Assembly (NCBI GenBank): GCA_046046245.1 | Contig: JBJOKE010000093.1 | Coordinates: forward strand, 1 to 45,687 | Source: UBA4615 sp046046245 | GTDB taxonomy: Bacteria; Pseudomonadota; Gammaproteobacteria; Burkholderiales; Burkholderiaceae_E | Length of the DNA stretch: 45,687 nt | Reading direction: 5' to 3' | Part shown: positions 35,140 through 43,336 of the stretch, in pieces | Numbering within the stretch: position 1 is the stretch's first letter | Layout: every line of letters begins with the position of its first letter | Program-made: the position numbers and the translations under genes | Notes under the pieces: generated by a model | Told to the model about the DNA's origin: nothing | The model's database searches: none | Seen by the model: the letters and a program-made list of their open reading frames with translations, nothing else

Positions 35140-36810
35140 ATGGCAAGTTCAGCTCCGGCAGCGCGAGGCGGGTCCGCCGTCGCCCCCATGACCGAAGAGG
35201 AGAAGCGCGTCGTCTTCGCGTCGTCCCTCGGCACGGTCTTCGAGTGGTACGACTTCTATCTGTTCGGTGCGATGGCCGCGATCATCGCGAAGAACTTCTT
35301 TTCCGGCCTCGACGAGTCGACCCGGATCATCTTCGTGCTGCTGGCCTTCGCGGCCGGCTTCGCGGTGCGTCCGTTCGGCGCGCTGGTGTTCGGTCGCCTC
35401 GGTGACCTCGTCGGCCGGAAGTACACCTTCCTGGTCACCATCCTGATCATGGGCCTGGCCACGTTCCTCACGGGCCTGCTGCCGACCTACGCGACGATCG
35501 GCATCTGGGCGCCGATCATCCTGATCGGCCTGCGGCTGCTGCAGGGCCTGGCGCTCGGCGGCGAGTACGGCGGCGCGGCCACCTACGTGGCCGAGCACGC
35601 GCCGCACGGGCGTCGCGGCTTCTACACCGCGTGGATCCAGACGACCGCCACCGTCGGCCTGATGATCTCGCTGATCGTTATCCTGGCGACCCGCACCTGG
35701 CTCGGCGAGGCCGCGTTCGCCGACTGGGGCTGGCGGATCCCGTACCTGGTCTCGATCGTGCTGCTCGGCATCTCGGTCTGGATCCGGATGCAGCTGCACG
35801 AGTCGCCGGCCTTCACCAAGATGAAGTCCGAGGGCAAGGCCTCGAAGGCGCCGCTGTCCGAGTCGTTCGGCCAGTGGAGCAACCTGAAGATCGTGATCCT
35901 GGCGCTCGTCGGCCTGACCGCGGGCCAGGCCGTCGTCTGGTACACCGGCCAGTTCTACACGCTGTTCTTCCTCGAGCGGATGGCCAAGGTCGACGGCGCG
36001 ACCGCGAACATCCTGGTCGCCACCTCGCTGATCATCGGCACGCCGTTCTTCCTGCTGTTCGGCTGGCTGTCCGACAAGATCGGCCGCAAGCCGATCATCA
36101 TGGCCGGCCTGATCATCGCCGCGCTGACCTACTTCCCGCTGTTCAAGGCGCTCACGCACTACGCGAATCCGGCGCTCGAGACCGCGCAGGCCAGCTCGCC
36201 GATCAAGGTCAGCGCCGATCCGGGCAACTGCTCGTTCCAGTTCAACCCGACCGGCACCGCCAAGTTCACCAACTCGTGCGACGTGGCGAAGGCCTATCTC
36301 GCGTCGGGCGGCCTGAACTACAAGAACGAGCCGGCCGCGGCGGGCGAGGTGGCGAAGATCTCCATCGGCGACAAGGTCATCGCGGCGTACGACGCGAAGG
36401 CGCCCAATGCCAAGGAGGAGGCCGCGCGCTTCAGGAAGGAGATGGACGAGGCGGTGAAGGCGGCGGGCTACCCGGCGAAGGCCGATCCGGCGCAGATGAA
36501 CAAGCCGATGATCATCCTGGTGCTCACGATCATGGTGATCTACGTGACCATGGTCTACGGCCCGATCGCGGCGATGCTGGTCGAACTGTTCCCGACGAAG
36601 ATCCGCTACACGTCGATGTCGCTGCCGTATCACATCGGCAACGGCTGGTTCGGCGGCTTCCTGCCGGCGACGTCCTTCGCGATCGTCGCGGCGCAGGGCG
36701 ACATCTACTCGGGCCTGTGGTACCCGATCGTGATCGCGGTGATCACCTTCGTCGTCGGCATGCTGTTCGTGCGCGAGACCAAGGACCGCGACATCTTCGC
36801 GAACGACTGA
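35140..36810 (+). CDS. MHS-family MFS transporter with extracytoplasmic insert, copy 1
   Basis: A 556-residue major-facilitator protein of the metabolite:H+ symporter group. The TM1-2 region has GTVFEWYDFYLFG, the loop motif GRLGDLVGRK lies at 85-94, and LGGEYGGAATYVAEHAP is family-typical. About 118 residues (338-455) are inserted between late membrane segments, with two cysteines 16 apart (364, 380), probably a small periplasmic domain closed by a disulfide. The substrate is unknown; MHS members carry organic acids, osmolytes and aromatic acids. The ATG at 35140 has GGGAG nearby. Its paralogue follows after a mini-gene. Confidence 0.88.
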   Translation: MASSAPAARGGSAVAPMTEEEKRVVFASSLGTVFEWYDFYLFGAMAAIIAKNFFSGLDESTRIIFVLLAFAAGFAVRPFGALVFGRLGDLVGRKYTFLVTILIMGLATFLTGLLPTYATIGIWAPIILIGLRLLQGLALGGEYGGAATYVAEHAPHGRRGFYTAWIQTTATVGLMISLIVILATRTWLGEAAFADWGWRIPYLVSIVLLGISVWIRMQLHESPAFTKMKSEGKASKAPLSESFGQWSNLKIVILALVGLTAGQAVVWYTGQFYTLFFLERMAKVDGATANILVATSLIIGTPFFLLFGWLSDKIGRKPIIMAGLIIAALTYFPLFKALTHYANPALETAQASSPIKVSADPGNCSFQFNPTGTAKFTNSCDVAKAYLASGGLNYKNEPAAAGEVAKISIGDKVIAAYDAKAPNAKEEAARFRKEMDEAVKAAGYPAKADPAQMNKPMIILVLTIMVIYVTMVYGPIAAMLVELFPTKIRYTSMSLPYHIGNGWFGGFLPATSFAIVAAQGDIYSGLWYPIVIAVITFVVGMLFVRETKDRDIFAND

Positions 36811-36820
36811 TCCGGGCGAG

Positions 36821-36836
36821 GGCGGCGCGCGCCGCC
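36821..36836. repeat. GC palindrome after MHS transporter 1
   Basis: GGCGGCGCGCGCCGCC is a perfect 16-bp palindrome 10 bp after the transporter stop. It can form a hairpin in either strand and may assist the intrinsic terminator 25 bp further on. Confidence 0.4.
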
Positions 36837-36860
36837 GCCCCGACCCGTGACCCCCCGGCG

Positions 36861-36888
36861 CGCCCGTCCCCGACGGGCGTGTCTTCTT
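36861..36888 (+). terminator. intrinsic terminator (or attenuator) after MHS transporter 1
   Basis: Perfect eight-base stem CGCCCGTC/GACGGGCG with a CCC loop, extendable by G-U pairs, followed by the T-rich TGTCTTCTT. This is the best intrinsic terminator in the window. It lies only 23 bp before the next small gene, which implies partial read-through or a promoter hidden in the hairpin region. Confidence 0.65.
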
Positions 36889-36911
36889 CGAGCTCCAGGG
36901 AGTTCCGGAAC

Positions 36912-37055
36912 ATGACCAAGATCATCATCGGGTTCGTCGTCCTCGCCGCCGTCGCGCTGGTCGTGATGAACATGGGCGGCCACGTCGACATGGGCGGCGA
37001 GCATGCCGCGCAGGAATCGATGAAGGGCGACGCCAAGACCGAGCCGGCGAAGTAG
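36912..37055 (+). CDS. 47-residue single-pass membrane peptide
   Basis: A small protein between the two MHS transporters. Residues 3-19 form one hydrophobic helix after a Lys3. The tail is soluble with a short repeat, MGGH at 21-24 and MGGEH at 27-31, rich in Met and His (M19, M21, H24, M27, H31, M37), and ends with charged residues. Third-codon bases are almost all G or C, as in neighbouring genes, and GGGAG lies about 10 bp upstream. No family is recognised. It could be a transporter subunit, a small regulator or a metal-binding peptide. The longer frame upstream is a shadow of the transporter gene. Confidence 0.65.
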   Translation: MTKIIIGFVVLAAVALVVMNMGGHVDMGGEHAAQESMKGDAKTEPAK

Positions 37056-37101
37056 CTCCGGTCCCTCCGCGGCGCCGCGTCACCCGATCGCGAGCAGGAG
37101 G

Positions 37102-38754
37102 ATGACGGCGGTCCCGGTCACGACGGCGATCGCGCCCGCGCGGTGGAGTGCAGCACAGCGTCGCGTCGTGTTCGCGTCGGTGTTCGGCACGGCGCTGGAG
37201 TGGTACGACTTCTACCTGTTCGTCGTGCTCGCGCCCGCCGTCGGCGCGCACTTCTTCGCGCCGCTCGACGCCGGCCTGCGCACCGTCGTCACGCTGCTCG
37301 CCTTCGTCGCGGCCTTCGCGGTGCGCCCGTTCGGCGCGCTGCTCTTCGGCGCCCTCGCCGACCGGATCGGTCGCAAGGGCGTCTTCGTCTTCACCGTCGT
37401 CGCGATGGGCGGGTCGACCTGCGCGGTCGGCCTGCTGCCGGGCTGGGACACGCTCGGCCTCGCCGCGCCGCTGCTGCTGGTCGCGCTGCGGATGGTCCAG
37501 GGCCTGGCGATCGGCGGCGAATACGGGGCCGCGGCCGCGTTCATGGCCGAGCACGCCCCGCCACGCGCGCGCGGCGCGTACACCGCCTGGCTGCAGACCA
37601 CCGCGACCCTCGGGCTGCTGGCCGCGCTGTCGGTCGAGCAGGGCCTGCGCGCGGTGCTCGGCGACCGCGGCTTCGAGGACTGGGGCTGGCGCGTGCCGTT
37701 CCTGATGTCGGTGCTGCTCCTGCCGCTGTCGATCTGGGTCCGGCTGCGGCTTCGTGAGTCGCCGATCTTCGAACGCCTGCGCGCGGCGCATGGCGTGTCG
37801 TCGGCGCCGGTGGCCGATGCGCTCGGCGACGGGCGGCTGCTGCGTCGCGCGGTGCTGGTGCTGCTCGGCCTGACCGCCGGGCAGGCGGTGCTCTGGTACA
37901 CCGGTCAGCTCTACGCGCTCGGCTTCCTGCAGACCGCGGCCGGCGTGGGCACGACCCACTCGGCGTCGCTGATGGCGACCGCGCTGCTGCTGGCGCTGCC
38001 CACGTTCCTGCTGTTCGGACACCTGTCCGATCGGATCGGCCGGCGGCCGCTGGTGATCGGCGGCTGCCTGCTCGCCGCCGCGCTGTACGTGCCGATCTTC
38101 GACGCGCTGATCGATGCCGCGAACCCCGCACACGGCGAGGCCCAGCGGCGGGCGCCGATCGTCGTGCATGCGGATCCGGCCGACTGCCTGCTGCAGTTCG
38201 ATCCGCTCGGCATCGCGGGCGACGCCGGTCCGTGCGACGTCGTGCGCCGACACCTCGCCCGCCGCGGCCTCAGCTACGAGCGCGAACCGCTGCCGGAGGG
38301 GCAGCCGGTGTCGATCATGGTCGGCGAACGGACCGTGTCGCTGGACGACCTGGCGCCGGGCGATGCCGCAGGCCTGCGCGCCCGACTCGACGGCGCGCTG
38401 CGCATCGAGGGCTATCCCGATCGCGCCGACCCCGACCGCGTCTGCGGACCGAAGGTGGTCGCGCTGCTGTGGGTGCTGGTGGCGCTCGCCGCGATGGTCT
38501 ACGCCCCGGTGGCCGCCGCGCTGTCCGAGCTGTTCCCGACGCGGGTGCGCTGCACGGCGATGGCCTTGCCCTACCACCTGGGCAACGGCTGGTTCGGCGG
38601 CTTCCTGCCGGCCATCGCGGCGGCGAGCGTCGCCGCGCGCGGCGAGGCCCTCGCCGGCCTGGGGTTCCCGATCACCGTGGCGCTGGTGACGGCGGTGGTG
38701 GCGTTGGTGGCCCTGCCGGAGACGCGGGGGCGGGATCTGGAGCGGGTCGAGTAG
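37102..38754 (+). CDS. MHS-family MFS transporter with extracytoplasmic insert, copy 2
   Basis: A 550-residue paralogue of copy 1: GTALEWYDFYLFV, FGALADRIGRK, IGGEYGAAAAFMAEHAP and the same late insert with two cysteines again 16 apart (CLLQFDPL ... PCDVV). The closing region GNGWFGGFLPA is nearly identical. AGGAGG abuts the ATG at 37102 with no spacer, which is unusual. No other start nearby fits, and the N-terminus then aligns with copy 1. Substrate unknown. The gene ends before a convergent short-chain dehydrogenase gene. Confidence 0.86.
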   Translation: MTAVPVTTAIAPARWSAAQRRVVFASVFGTALEWYDFYLFVVLAPAVGAHFFAPLDAGLRTVVTLLAFVAAFAVRPFGALLFGALADRIGRKGVFVFTVVAMGGSTCAVGLLPGWDTLGLAAPLLLVALRMVQGLAIGGEYGAAAAFMAEHAPPRARGAYTAWLQTTATLGLLAALSVEQGLRAVLGDRGFEDWGWRVPFLMSVLLLPLSIWVRLRLRESPIFERLRAAHGVSSAPVADALGDGRLLRRAVLVLLGLTAGQAVLWYTGQLYALGFLQTAAGVGTTHSASLMATALLLALPTFLLFGHLSDRIGRRPLVIGGCLLAAALYVPIFDALIDAANPAHGEAQRRAPIVVHADPADCLLQFDPLGIAGDAGPCDVVRRHLARRGLSYEREPLPEGQPVSIMVGERTVSLDDLAPGDAAGLRARLDGALRIEGYPDRADPDRVCGPKVVALLWVLVALAAMVYAPVAAALSELFPTRVRCTAMALPYHLGNGWFGGFLPAIAAASVAARGEALAGLGFPITVALVTAVVALVALPETRGRDLERVE

Positions 38755-38770
38755 CGGCCGCGGTGATCGT

Positions 38771-38834
38771 GCCGGGGTGGGGCACCGCGAAGCGTCAGCC
38801 CGCGGGGTACAGCGAAGCGTTGCCCCACCCCGGC
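38771..38834. repeat. 14-bp inverted repeat with internal direct repeat, between convergent genes
   Basis: GCCGGGGTGGGGCA (38771-38784) and its exact reverse complement at 38821-38834 enclose 36 bp containing GCGAAGCGT twice (38787-38795 and 38812-38820). Located between the ends of the MHS transporter 2 gene and the SDR gene, it could be a bidirectional terminator or a dispersed REP-like element. It has no T tract. Confidence 0.75.
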
Positions 38835-38882
38835 CGGCGGCGTGCGCGCCGACCGAGGAAGTCCGAACGCACCCGACAGACC

Positions 38883-39644
38883 TCAGGGCATGTACTGCCC
38901 GCCGTTGACCTCGAGGATCTGCCCCGTCACGTAGCCGGACAGCCTGTCCGACGCGAAGTAGACGAACGCGCCCACGCATTCGTCCGCCTCGCCCAGCCGC
39001 GCCATCGGGATCGTCAGCCGCATCGCCTCGAGCTGCTCCGGCGTCGAGAACTTCTCGTGGAACGGGGTCGTGATCACCCCCGGCGACACCGCGTTCACCC
39101 GGATCCGGTCCTTCGCGAGCTCCTTCGCCAGCCCCCGCGTGGCGCTGCTCACGAAGGCCTTCGAGCCCGCGTAGATCGACGCGCCGGGACCGCCGCCGTG
39201 CCGCGCGGCGATCGAGGTCACGAAGATCACGTTGCCGCCGCCCTGCGCACGCATGACCGGCACCGCGGCCGAGGTCGCGGCCAGCGCCGAGCGGACGTTG
39301 ACGTCGACGACGTCGTCGAAGATCCCGTCGGTGAACTGGTCGATCGGCACGCGCCTGACCAGCGCGCCGGCGTTGTTCACCAGCAGGTCGAGGCGACCGA
39401 ATCGCTTCACCGTCTCCTCGACCGCGCCGCGCATCGCCGCCGACGAATGGGCATCGGCCCGCAGCGTGAACGCGTCGCCGCCGGCCGCGCGCACGTCGGC
39501 GGCCACTTGCTCGGCAGCCTCACCGCTCGCGAAGTAGTGGACCCCGACCTTCATGCCGAGGCGGCCGAACTCTCGCGCGACCGCGGCACCGATGCCGGTG
39601 GAGGCGCCGGTGACCAGCGCGACCTTGCCCTTCAAGTCATCCAT
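38883..39644 (-). CDS. short-chain dehydrogenase/reductase
   Basis: A 253-residue classical SDR with the NAD(P) motif TGASTGIG (12-19), NNAG at 90-93, catalytic Ser144, Tyr158 and Lys162 (YAGSK), and the C-terminal VTGQILEVNGGQYMP. It is the last gene of the leftward tct operon and overlaps tctA by 8 bp, so it may act on the compound imported by that system. The substrate is unknown. Confidence 0.88.
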   Translation of the reverse strand: MDDLKGKVALVTGASTGIGAAVAREFGRLGMKVGVHYFASGEAAEQVAADVRAAGGDAFTLRADAHSSAAMRGAVEETVKRFGRLDLLVNNAGALVRRVPIDQFTDGIFDDVVDVNVRSALAATSAAVPVMRAQGGGNVIFVTSIAARHGGGPGASIYAGSKAFVSSATRGLAKELAKDRIRVNAVSPGVITTPFHEKFSTPEQLEAMRLTIPMARLGEADECVGAFVYFASDRLSGYVTGQILEVNGGQYMP

Positions 39645-41133
39645 GGACCATCCTGTTCCGGGAACCCCGAATCGACTTCACGAGCCACCATGCCCAGATC
39701 GCGACGGTGGCCGCACCGAGCGTGCCGGCGATCGGTCGCTCGAAGAACGCCGTCAGGCGGCCGTCCGCCTTGACCAGCGAGCTGAAGAAGTGCTCCTCGA
39801 GCATCGTGCCGAGCACGACGCCGAGAATCGTGGGCGCGACCGGAAAGCCCCAGCGCTCCATGAAGAACGCGGCGACGCCGGCGATCACCATCACGATCAC
39901 GCCGAACAGCGTGTTGTTGATCGCGAAGCTGCCGACGATGCAGAACAGCAGGATGATCGGCATCAGGATCTCGCCGGGAATCCGCAGCAGCTGCTTGGCC
40001 ACCTTGATCGCGAACCAGCCGAGCGGCAGCATCAGCAGCTGCGCCAGGAGGAAGACGATGAACACCGCGTAGATGTTCTGCGGGTTGTCCACGAAGAGCG
40101 TCGGCCCGGGGTTCATGTTCTTCAGGTAGAGCACGCCGATCGCGATCGCGGTGATCGAGTCGCCGGGGATCCCGAAGACCAGCGCCGGGATCCACGCGCC
40201 ACCGAGCGCCGAGTTGTTCGCCGCGCCGGATTCGACGATGCCCTCGACGTGTCCGGTGCCGAACTTCTGCGGCTCCTTCGAGAACTTCTTCGACATCCCG
40301 TAGGACATCCACGCCGCGATGTCGGCACCCGCGCCGGGCAGCGCACCCACGGCGGTGCCGAGCGCCGAGCCGCGCAGCAACTGGACCGGGTACTTCTTCA
40401 CCAGGCCCCACATGCCCGCGAACACATTGCCGAAGGGCTTGTCGGTGCCCAGAACCGGCTTGTCGACCACGGTCGCGTAGCGCAGCACCTCGGAGATGGC
40501 AAACATCCCGATCATCAGCGGGATCAGCGGGATGCCGCCGGTGAGGTCGGCGTTGCCGAAGGTATAGCGAGGGAAGGCGGCCGGGTTCTCCAGCCCCACG
40601 ATCGAGACCAGCAGGCCGAGCAGCAGCGATACGCAGCCCTTCAGCGGATCGGTGCCGGCAATGAAGATCGCGCAGGTGAAACCCAGCATCACCAGCCAGA
40701 AGTACTCGAACGAGCTGAACCTCAGCGCGATGTCGGCAAGCACCGGCGCAGCGACGATCAGCACCACGGTGCCGAAGATGCCGCCGAGCACCGAGAACAC
40801 CAGCCCCGAGCCGAGCGCGATCTCGGCCTTGCCCTGCCGCGTCAGCAGGTAGGCCTCGTCGGTGTAGGCGGCCGACGCGGGCGTGCCGGGCATCCGCAGC
40901 AGCGCGCTCGGGATGTCGCCGGAGAAGATCGCCATCGCGGTCGCGGTGACGATCGCGGCGACCGCCGGGATCGGCGGCATGAAGAAGGTGACCGGCACCA
41001 GCAGCGCGGTCGCCATCGTGGCGGTGAGCCCGGGGATCGCGCCGACGAACAGGCCGAACAGCGCCGACAGCAGGATCACCAGCAGGACATAGGGCTGGAA
41101 GACCAGCCCGAATGCGGCGAGGATCGGGTCCAT
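39637..41133 (-). CDS. tctA: tripartite tricarboxylate transporter large permease TctA
   Basis: A 498-residue inner-membrane permease with about 12 hydrophobic segments. The two family signatures are GAIPGLTATMATALL near the N-terminus and LPGAGADIAAWMSYG in the middle, related by the internal duplication of the family. It works with TctB and the periplasmic TctC. Starts 28 bp after tctB and overlaps the SDR gene at its 3' end. Confidence 0.94.
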   Translation of the reverse strand: MDPILAAFGLVFQPYVLLVILLSALFGLFVGAIPGLTATMATALLVPVTFFMPPIPAVAAIVTATAMAIFSGDIPSALLRMPGTPASAAYTDEAYLLTRQGKAEIALGSGLVFSVLGGIFGTVVLIVAAPVLADIALRFSSFEYFWLVMLGFTCAIFIAGTDPLKGCVSLLLGLLVSIVGLENPAAFPRYTFGNADLTGGIPLIPLMIGMFAISEVLRYATVVDKPVLGTDKPFGNVFAGMWGLVKKYPVQLLRGSALGTAVGALPGAGADIAAWMSYGMSKKFSKEPQKFGTGHVEGIVESGAANNSALGGAWIPALVFGIPGDSITAIAIGVLYLKNMNPGPTLFVDNPQNIYAVFIVFLLAQLLMLPLGWFAIKVAKQLLRIPGEILMPIILLFCIVGSFAINNTLFGVIVMVIAGVAAFFMERWGFPVAPTILGVVLGTMLEEHFFSSLVKADGRLTAFFERPIAGTLGAATVAIWAWWLVKSIRGSRNRMVHG

Positions 41134-41161
41134 GGAGGGGCGGGCCGAGGGCTCGGCGCGC

Positions 41162-41620
41162 TCAGTAGAGGACGGGCACGAGGCCCCAGGGCAGGGGGAC
41201 CTTCAGCAGCTTGTAGAACGACACGTGGACCGCGAGCGAGGCGACGATCGACCAGGCGATCGCCTTGCCCCAGCCGACACGCAGCGAGCGCATCGCGATC
41301 AGCAGGCACACCGGGGCCACCACGAGGTAGCCGAGTCCGTCGGAGGCCAGCACGTAGAGCACGATCGACGCGAGGATGCCGAGGGCCGGCGCGATCCGCT
41401 CCGGCGCGGCATCCCCGGTCCCGGACGCGTAGCGGGCCGGCCGCAGGCTGCGCAGCACGAGCAGCAGCCCGCACGCCAGCAGGCCGCCGGCGACGATGCC
41501 GGGCAGCGTCGACGCGCCCAGCTTCTGGCCGGGCACGTTCGGGAAGGATCGCGACGTCCAGAACACGACGATCGCGAGGGCCGCGATCGCGGCCCCCACC
41601 CAGCGATCGATCCGCTGCAC
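41162..41620 (-). CDS. tctB: tripartite tricarboxylate transporter small permease TctB
   Basis: A 152-residue membrane protein with four predicted helices, the typical size and topology of TctB. The motif LGASTLPGIVAGGL follows the first helix, as is usual in the family. GTG start, nine bases after the tctC stop, between tctC and tctA. Confidence 0.88.
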   Translation of the reverse strand: MQRIDRWVGAAIAALAIVVFWTSRSFPNVPGQKLGASTLPGIVAGGLLACGLLLVLRSLRPARYASGTGDAAPERIAPALGILASIVLYVLASDGLGYLVVAPVCLLIAMRSLRVGWGKAIAWSIVASLAVHVSFYKLLKVPLPWGLVPVLY

Positions 41621-41629
41621 GGCGGTGCC

Positions 41630-42613
41630 TTACTTGACGATGCCGACGGCGGTCATCACCGCCTTCATGTCGGCGTCGCCCTTGGCCATGAACCGGCCGA
41701 ACTCCTCGCCGTTGCCCCAGATCACGCCGAAGCCGCGGGAGGCCATGAACTCCTGGTACTCCTTGCTGTCGTAGACCTTCTTCAGCGCGGCCTCGAGCCT
41801 GGTGCGGATGTCGGCCGGCAGGCCCTTGGGCGCGGCCACGCCGCGCCATGCGCCCGTGCCCCAGTTCGAGCCGGTCGCCTCCTTCAGCGTCGGCACGTTC
41901 GGGTAGAGCGTGGCGCGCTTGTCGGCCATCACCGCGAGCGAGCGGACCTTGCCGGCGTCGATCAGCGAGCGTGCCTCGGGCAGCGAGCAGGGCACGAACT
42001 CGACGCCACCGGCGACCAGGTCCTGCAGGCCGGGCGCGGCGCCGTTCGACGGCACCCAGGGCACGGCCGCGGGGTCCATCTTCAGGTCCGACAGCATGCC
42101 GGCGAGCGCGAGGTGCCAGATGCCGCCCTGGCCGGTGCCCGAGGCCTTGAACTTGCCGACCGGGGCCGCCTTGATCGCGGCGATCACGTCGTTCATCGTC
42201 TTGTACGGCGAATCGGCGCGCACCTGGAAGCCCGCCGGGTCGAGGTTGACCAGCGCGAGCGGCGTGTAGCTGGCGTGGGTCAGGTCGGTCAGCTTCTGGT
42301 GATGCATCATCGTGATCTCGACCGTGATCAGGCCGAGGGTGTAGCCGTCCGGTGCCGACGACGCGATCGCCTGGTGGCCCACCACGCCCGAGCCGCCGGT
42401 GCGGTTCACGACGTTGATCGGCTGACCCAGCTCCTTCTCGAGCAGGCTGCCGATGATGCGGGCGGTGGCGTCGGTGCCGCCGCCGGCGCCCCAGGGCACG
42501 ATCAGCGTGATCGGACGGTTGGGATAGGACTGGGCGAAGGCCGCGGTGGACGCGGCGGCGATGGCGAAGCCGACGGCCGCGGTCTTCACGATGCGCGCAA
42601 GCGAACGGATCAC
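41630..42613 (-). CDS. tctC: tripartite tricarboxylate transporter substrate-binding protein (TctC/Bug family)
   Basis: A 327-residue periplasmic receptor. The GTG start at 42613 with GGAG upstream gives a Sec signal peptide cleaved after residue 27 (AAFA|Q). YPNRPITLIVPWGAGGGTD is the family hallmark just after the signal, and VVNRTGGSGVVGHQAIA follows. Bug proteins bind carboxylates, amides or aromatic acids, so the ligand cannot be read. A longer in-frame ORF would put an arginine-rich tail before the signal and is rejected. It heads the tctC-tctB-tctA-SDR operon. Confidence 0.93.
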   Translation of the reverse strand: MIRSLARIVKTAAVGFAIAAASTAAFAQSYPNRPITLIVPWGAGGGTDATARIIGSLLEKELGQPINVVNRTGGSGVVGHQAIASSAPDGYTLGLITVEITMMHHQKLTDLTHASYTPLALVNLDPAGFQVRADSPYKTMNDVIAAIKAAPVGKFKASGTGQGGIWHLALAGMLSDLKMDPAAVPWVPSNGAAPGLQDLVAGGVEFVPCSLPEARSLIDAGKVRSLAVMADKRATLYPNVPTLKEATGSNWGTGAWRGVAAPKGLPADIRTRLEAALKKVYDSKEYQEFMASRGFGVIWGNGEEFGRFMAKGDADMKAVMTAVGIVK

Positions 42614-42688
42614 TGGGAGTCTCCTGGGTGTCCAGGACGTCCTGGCCGTGCGGGGCACGCCGGCGTCCGGTCTGTGAGGGGCCCGGCG

Positions 42689-42718
42689 ATTCTCGGCGTC
42701 GCCCCCCGCGGGCGTCAA
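42689..42718 (-). promoter_or_regulatory. sigma-70-like promoter for tctC
   Basis: Read on the minus strand, TTGACG (42718-42713) is followed after 18 bp by GAGAAT (42694-42689). The matches are five and four of six. The -10 lies about 75 bp before the tctC GTG. The remaining divergent region to 42880 holds no gene I can support. Confidence 0.45.
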
Positions 42719-42788
42719 GCCGATGCCCGCGTGTCGGATCCATTGCGTCCGGAGTGCGTCCCGTGTCGCGGGATCCCGGATCGCCGTC

Positions 42789-42794
42789 TACAAT
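42789..42794 (+). promoter_or_regulatory. possible -10 box for the Hfq-like gene
   Basis: TACAAT matches the -10 consensus at five of six positions, 86 bp before the proposed TTG start. No good -35 is seen at the right distance. Confidence 0.3.
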
Positions 42795-42880
42795 GCTCCG
42801 CACGACGCCCGGCACCGCCGGGAACCCAGAACGCGTCGGCGTGCCCGCGGCACGGCGCCGGACCACCCGCCCAGTCCCGC

Positions 42881-43315
42881 TTGAAAGCTCCCGAAGATCC
42901 CAAGAACCGGCAGTTCCTGCAGCTCAACCGGTACCGGCGCGAGCGCACCGCGGTCCACGTCTACCTGCTGAGCGGCACGCGCTTCACCGGCCGCATCCGC
43001 TCGTTCGACGTGCACACCGTGCTGCTCGAGACCCAGCACGGCGAGATGGTGATCTACGGCCATGCGATCAGCACGATCGAGCCGGCCACCGCGGTGCGCG
43101 GACGTCGACCGCCCGGCCCGGGCGGGCCTCGCCGCGCGGAAGGCGGACCGCGTCGGGACGACGGGCGCGGCTGGGGCGGCGGCGAGCCGCGCGAGCTGCA
43201 GGCGCCGCGCGAGGATCCGGACGTCGAGCTGCCGCCGCCGGCGGAGCCGCGCGCGCCCGCGACCCCCACGGTCACCATCGTCCGTCGGCGCTCGCGGCTG
43301 CTGCCGCGCGAGTGA
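42881..43315 (+). CDS. Hfq-like Sm-domain RNA-binding protein with long C-terminal tail
   Basis: A 144-residue protein from the TTG at 42881. Residues 11-68 are an Hfq fold: Sm1 VHVYLLSGTRFTGRIRSFD and Sm2 YGHAIST. The rim patch RRER (19-22) and the Tyr of the distal face (Tyr28) are kept. In the proximal uridine site two key residues differ from E. coli Hfq: Phe42 is His45 and Lys56 is Gly60, while His57 is kept (His61). Residues 72-144 are a Pro/Arg/Gly-rich, probably disordered tail. It is not next to hflX or miaA, so it is likely a second Hfq and not the housekeeping copy. The start has no clear ribosome site. Confidence 0.82.
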   Translation: MKAPEDPKNRQFLQLNRYRRERTAVHVYLLSGTRFTGRIRSFDVHTVLLETQHGEMVIYGHAISTIEPATAVRGRRPPGPGGPRRAEGGPRRDDGRGWGGGEPRELQAPREDPDVELPPPAEPRAPATPTVTIVRRRSRLLPRE

Positions 43316-43336
43316 GCTCGGCGGCGTGCGCGGCGC

